From Sipunculus nudus (Eukaryota; Annelida; Sipuncula; Golfingiida; Sipunculidae): a DNA stretch of 64,000 bases. The translations under genes and the position numbers were made by a program. The stretch's first letter is position 1. Each line of letters opens with the position of its first letter. Shown piece after piece: positions 61,401-64,000 of the stretch. Where the stretch lies: assembly GCA_026874595.1 (NCBI GenBank), contig CM049307.1, positions 29,549,079 through 29,613,078 on the forward strand, read 5' to 3'. The notes below the pieces were generated by a model. That model saw nothing but the letters and a program-made list of their open reading frames with translations. It was not told the origin of the DNA and did no database searches.

Positions 61401-63795
61401 AATGTGTCTGTGTAAATTACTGGAAATACTCGGTACTCTCTGTGCTCTGTAGCTGACTTACTGCACATGTCTGTGTTAACAGTGGAAATACTCAGTATTA
61501 ACTATGCTCTGTAGCTGACTGTCTGTGTCTGTGTTAATAGTGGAAATACTCATTACTCACTGTGCTCTGTAGCTGACTTACTGCACATGTCTGTGTTAAC
61601 AGTGGAAATACTCAGTATTAACTATGCTCTGTAGCTGACTGTCTGTGTCTGTGTTAATAGTGGAAATACTCATTACTCACTGTGCTCTGTAGCTGACTTA
61701 CTGCACATGTCTGTGTTAACAGTGGAAATACTCAGTATTAACTATGCTCTGTAGCTGACTGTCTGTGTCTGTGTTAATAGTGGAAATACTCATTACTCAC
61801 TGTGCTCTGTAGCTGACTTACTGCACATGTCTGTGTTAACAGTGGAAATACTCAGTATTAACTATGCTCTGTAGCTGACTGTCTGTGTCTGTGTTAATAG
61901 TGGAAATACTCATTACTCACTGTGCTCTGTGGCTGACTTACTGCACATGTCTGTGTTAACAGTGGAAATACTCAGTATTAACTATGCTCTGTAGCTGACT
62001 GTCTGTGTCTGTGTTAACAGTGGAAATACTCATTACTCACTGTGCTCTGTAGCTGACTTACTGCACATGTCTGTGTTAACAGTGGAAATACTCAGTATTA
62101 ACTATGCTCTGTAGCTGACTGTCTGTGTCTGTGTTAATAGTGGAAATACTCATTACTCACTGTGCTCTGTAGCTGACTTACTGCACATGTCTGTGTTAAC
62201 AGTGGAAATACTCAGTATTAACTATGCTCTGTAGCTGACTGTCTGTGTCTGTGTTAACAGTGGAAATACTCATTACTCACTGTGCTCTGTAGCTGACTTA
62301 CTGCACATGTCTGTGTTAACAGTGGAAATACTCAGTATTAACTATGCTCTGTAGCTGACTGTCTGTGTCTGTGTTAACAGTGGAAATACTCATTACTCAC
62401 TGTGCTCTGTAGCTGACTTACTGCACATGTCTGTGTTAACAGTGGAATACTCAGTATTAACTATGCTCTGTAGCTGACTGTCTGTGTCTGTGTTAACAGT
62501 GGAAATACTCATTACTCACTGTGCTCTGTAGCTGACTGACTGTGGATGTGTTCACAGTGGAAATACTCAGTATTCACTGTGCTCTGTAGCTGACTGACTG
62601 TGTCTGTGTTAACAGTGGGAATACTCAGTATTCACTGTGCTCTGTAGCTGACTGTGTCTGTGTTAACAGTGGGAATACTCAGTATTCACTGTGCTCTGTA
62701 GCTGACTGTCTGTTGATGTGTTAACAGTGGAAATACTCAGTACTCACTGTGCTCTGTAGCTGACTGACTGTGTCTGTGTTAATAGTGGGAATACTCAGTA
62801 TTCACTGTGTTCTGTAGCTGACTGTGGATGTGTTAACAGTGAATATACTCGGTACTCACTGTGTTCTGTAGCTGACTGACTGTGTCTGTGTTAATAATAG
62901 GAATGCTCAGAAATCACTGTGCACTATACCTGCAGGACTGTCTGTGGCTAAGTTAACAGCAGGAATACGAAGTATTCAATGTGCTTTGTACCTGAGTGTC
63001 TGTGACTGTGTTAACAGGGGGGAAGACTCAGTTCTCACTGTGCTCTATAGCTGACTGTGTGGGTTAAAGTGTAGGGTACTCAGTTCTCACTGTGCACTGT
63101 AGCTGTCTGTAATTTCGTTAACTGTGGAAATATTCAGTACTCACTGTGCTTTGTAGCTGACTGTCTGTGGATGTGTTAACAGTAGGAATACTCAGTATTC
63201 ACTGTGCTTTGTAGCTGTCTGTGGCTGTGTTAACAATTGGAATTCTCAGTACTCACTGTGCACTGTAGCTGACTGTCTGTTGCTGTATAAACAATGGGAA
63301 TACACAGTACTCAATGTGCATTGTAAGTGGCTCTGTCTGTGTTAAAGTGTAGGGTATTCAGTACTCACTGTGGACTGTAGTCGACTTTCTGTGGCTGTGT
63401 TAACAATGGGACTACTCAGTACTCACTGTGCACTGTAGCTGGCTCTGTCTGTGTTAATGTGTAGGGTACTCAGTACTCACTGTAGCTGTGGTTGTCTGTG
63501 TCAGTGGTTGTGTTAACAGTGGGGATACTCAATTCTCAGCACTGTGCACAGTAGCTGACTCTCTGTGGCTGTGTTAACAACAGGGAATATTCAGTACTCA
63601 CTGTGCACTATAGCTGACTGTCTGTGGCTGAGGCTGGTAAGTGGCTGCAGGTTCGGGCTGGTAGTTGACAGTTGGCTGGGCAGGCTGGTACTGCTGGTAC
63701 TGAGGGTACTGTGGAGACTGGGGCTGGGGCTGGTACTGTGGGATTGACCTGGGTTTCTCTACTGCATGGAATGGCTTTGACTGCACTATATGGAA
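49402..63795 (-). CDS. Zasp: Zasp/PDZ-LIM family (LDB3/PDLIM-like) Z-disc protein, partial, 5 exons
   Basis: Minus-strand exons: 63795-63602, 60875-60736, 57160-57031, 53662-52380, 49612-49402. All have AG/GT borders and every junction keeps frame (1958 nt). Exon 1 here is Tyr/Gln/Pro-rich (QYQPQPQSPQYPQYQQYQPA). Exon 2 holds QSRTFRALQSMMENE, like the conserved segment preceding LIM domains in PDLIM proteins. Exon 3 and the 1283-bp exon 4 encode long Ser-rich, probably disordered linker with basic RRNS and RSLSSS sites. Exon 5 carries the ZM motif, PQQYNTPMGLYSAQNV. ZM-bearing PDZ-LIM proteins bind alpha-actinin at Z-discs and actin anchorage sites. The PDZ end would lie beyond 64000; LIM exons were not found below 49402. 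The start of exon 1 could instead be at 63780 (second AG). The order ALQ-motif before ZM is the reverse of what I recall for vertebrate PDLIM1. The family call is strong; isoform structure is uncertain. Confidence 0.82.
49613..51379. other. Zasp-like gene intron, nothing recognised
   Basis: Intronic sequence between the ZM exon and the minisatellite at 51380. Long open frames here have no splice support. Confidence 0.4.
51380..52120. repeat. Degenerate intronic minisatellite of about 46 bp
   Basis: Some sixteen diverged units built on GTTAGTATCAACTGCTGTGA, TTTCTGTAAACTGTAATG and variants. It is not homologous to the neighbouring exon, in contrast to the array at 61085-63640. Confidence 0.65.
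53663..55250. other. Zasp-like gene intron, nothing recognised
   Basis: AT-rich intron sequence upstream (minus-strand sense) of the 1283-bp exon. No repeat family or exon was recognised. Confidence 0.4.
55251..56373. repeat. 561-bp intronic tandem duplication
   Basis: GTGTTGACAGACTTCCTGGG begins at 55251 and again at 55812. The two copies run to about 55811 and 56373 and differ by scattered substitutions and small indels, so the event is older than the 2588-bp duplication. Confidence 0.88.
57161..60735. other. Zasp-like gene intron, 3.6 kb
   Basis: No exon was recognised. A comparatively GC-rich block at about 57980-58145 (GCGTTATACCGCTCTGGCCT ... GGGCCCAAGCGTCTGATAGG) looks unlike its surroundings and may be a dispersed-repeat fragment. 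The rest is unremarkable. Confidence 0.4.
61085..63640 (-). repeat. Large minisatellite derived from exon 3' end plus splice donor
   Basis: Read on the minus strand, the array begins inside exon 63795-63602 (CAGTCAGCTATAGTGCACA, then donor GTGAGTACTGAATATTCC) and repeats a unit of 58-62 bp. Each unit has the form CAGTCAGCTACAGTGCACA, then GTGAGTACTGAGTATTCCC, then TGTTAACACAGC, continuing about 2.5 kb into the intron (roughly 40 units). Many units keep an intact GTGAGT (ACTCAC on the plus strand). Between about 61441 and 62520 it is homogenised into a strict 120-bp dimer repeated nine times. In that dimer one half keeps GTGAGT and the other has GTTAAT. Confidence 0.88.
61441..62520 (-). repeat. 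120-bp higher-order repeat core
   Basis: Nine near-identical 120-bp periods; TGTGCTCTGTAGCTGACTTA recurs at 61441, 61561, 61681 and so on to 62401. Flanking units are single and more diverged, as expected of a minisatellite homogenised from its centre. Confidence 0.92.
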
Positions 63796-64000
63796 CTACA
63801 AAGACAAGGACACTCATCATCATCAACTTTATAAATGAATGGTCCTACAAGCAATGTTCTCTTTTATTTCAATATGTTCTGCAGTGCTGAGAAAATTTAT
63901 GAGATCAGCCTTTTAAGAGAGTAAAATATTACAAAATATATGTTTGTACAGCTCATTGAACAGGACACTGGTTGAGTCTGTATTGGGGTGCCACATTTAC

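Noticed and set aside
61085-63640. CRISPR-like regular array
   Set aside because: Units are contiguous 58-62 bp repeats without unique spacers, grading into an exon; this is a eukaryotic minisatellite.

Overview
This is eukaryotic, AT-rich, intron-rich animal DNA. The repeats (satellite-bearing elements built on GGTCAAAGGTCAAGGTCAC blocks, elements opening with TAGCTCAnCTGA, and a GCCCCCGCC...GGCGGGGGCA element) are, to my knowledge, typical of molluscs, so a bivalve or other mollusc is the best guess. This rests on pattern recognition, not on a database search. No prokaryotic genes, rRNA, tRNA or CRISPR were seen.

Two real protein-coding genes can be reconstructed with frame-consistent splice sites, and both are partial. 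(1) On the + strand, 2376-17209, twelve exons encode about 450 residues of a CYP3-clan cytochrome P450 (CYP3A-like). All catalytic motifs and the stop codon are present; the N-terminal membrane-anchor and hinge exons were not found in the window. (2) On the - strand, five exons between 63795 and 49402 belong to a PDZ-LIM family Z-disc protein (Zasp/LDB3/PDLIM-like). They encode a Tyr/Gln/Pro-rich linker, a SRTFRALQSMM motif, a very large Ser-rich exon and a clear ZM motif. The PDZ domain would lie beyond 64000 and any LIM domains were not found.

Layout: 1-1713, Helitron-like element with 287-bp satellite; 2376-17209, P450 gene with introns holding a 4.25-kb TIR element, a 338-bp-satellite element and TA microsatellites; 17741-26830, a large satellite-bearing element with two further Helitron-like elements nested inside; 26.8-34.3 kb, intergenic with a foldback element and element fragments; 34307-39482, a 2588-bp tandem duplication; 39.5-49.4 kb, no recognisable gene, one long hairpin, and a minisatellite split by a Helitron-like element; 49402-63795, the Zasp-like gene with intronic minisatellites; 61.1-63.6 kb, a large array abutting a splice donor.

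The most striking observation is that two unrelated genes each carry a minisatellite whose unit is the 3' end of an exon plus its GT splice donor, amplified into the following intron. In the P450 the unit is 39 bp (13 codons) and the first four donors lie exactly 39 bp apart in one open frame, predicting optional 13-, 26- or 39-residue insertions. In the Zasp-like gene about 2.5 kb of roughly 60-bp units repeat the donor many times. A second notable feature is a tandem array of CTCF-like motifs (nine, all on the same strand) inside a nested element at 20.06-24.10 kb.
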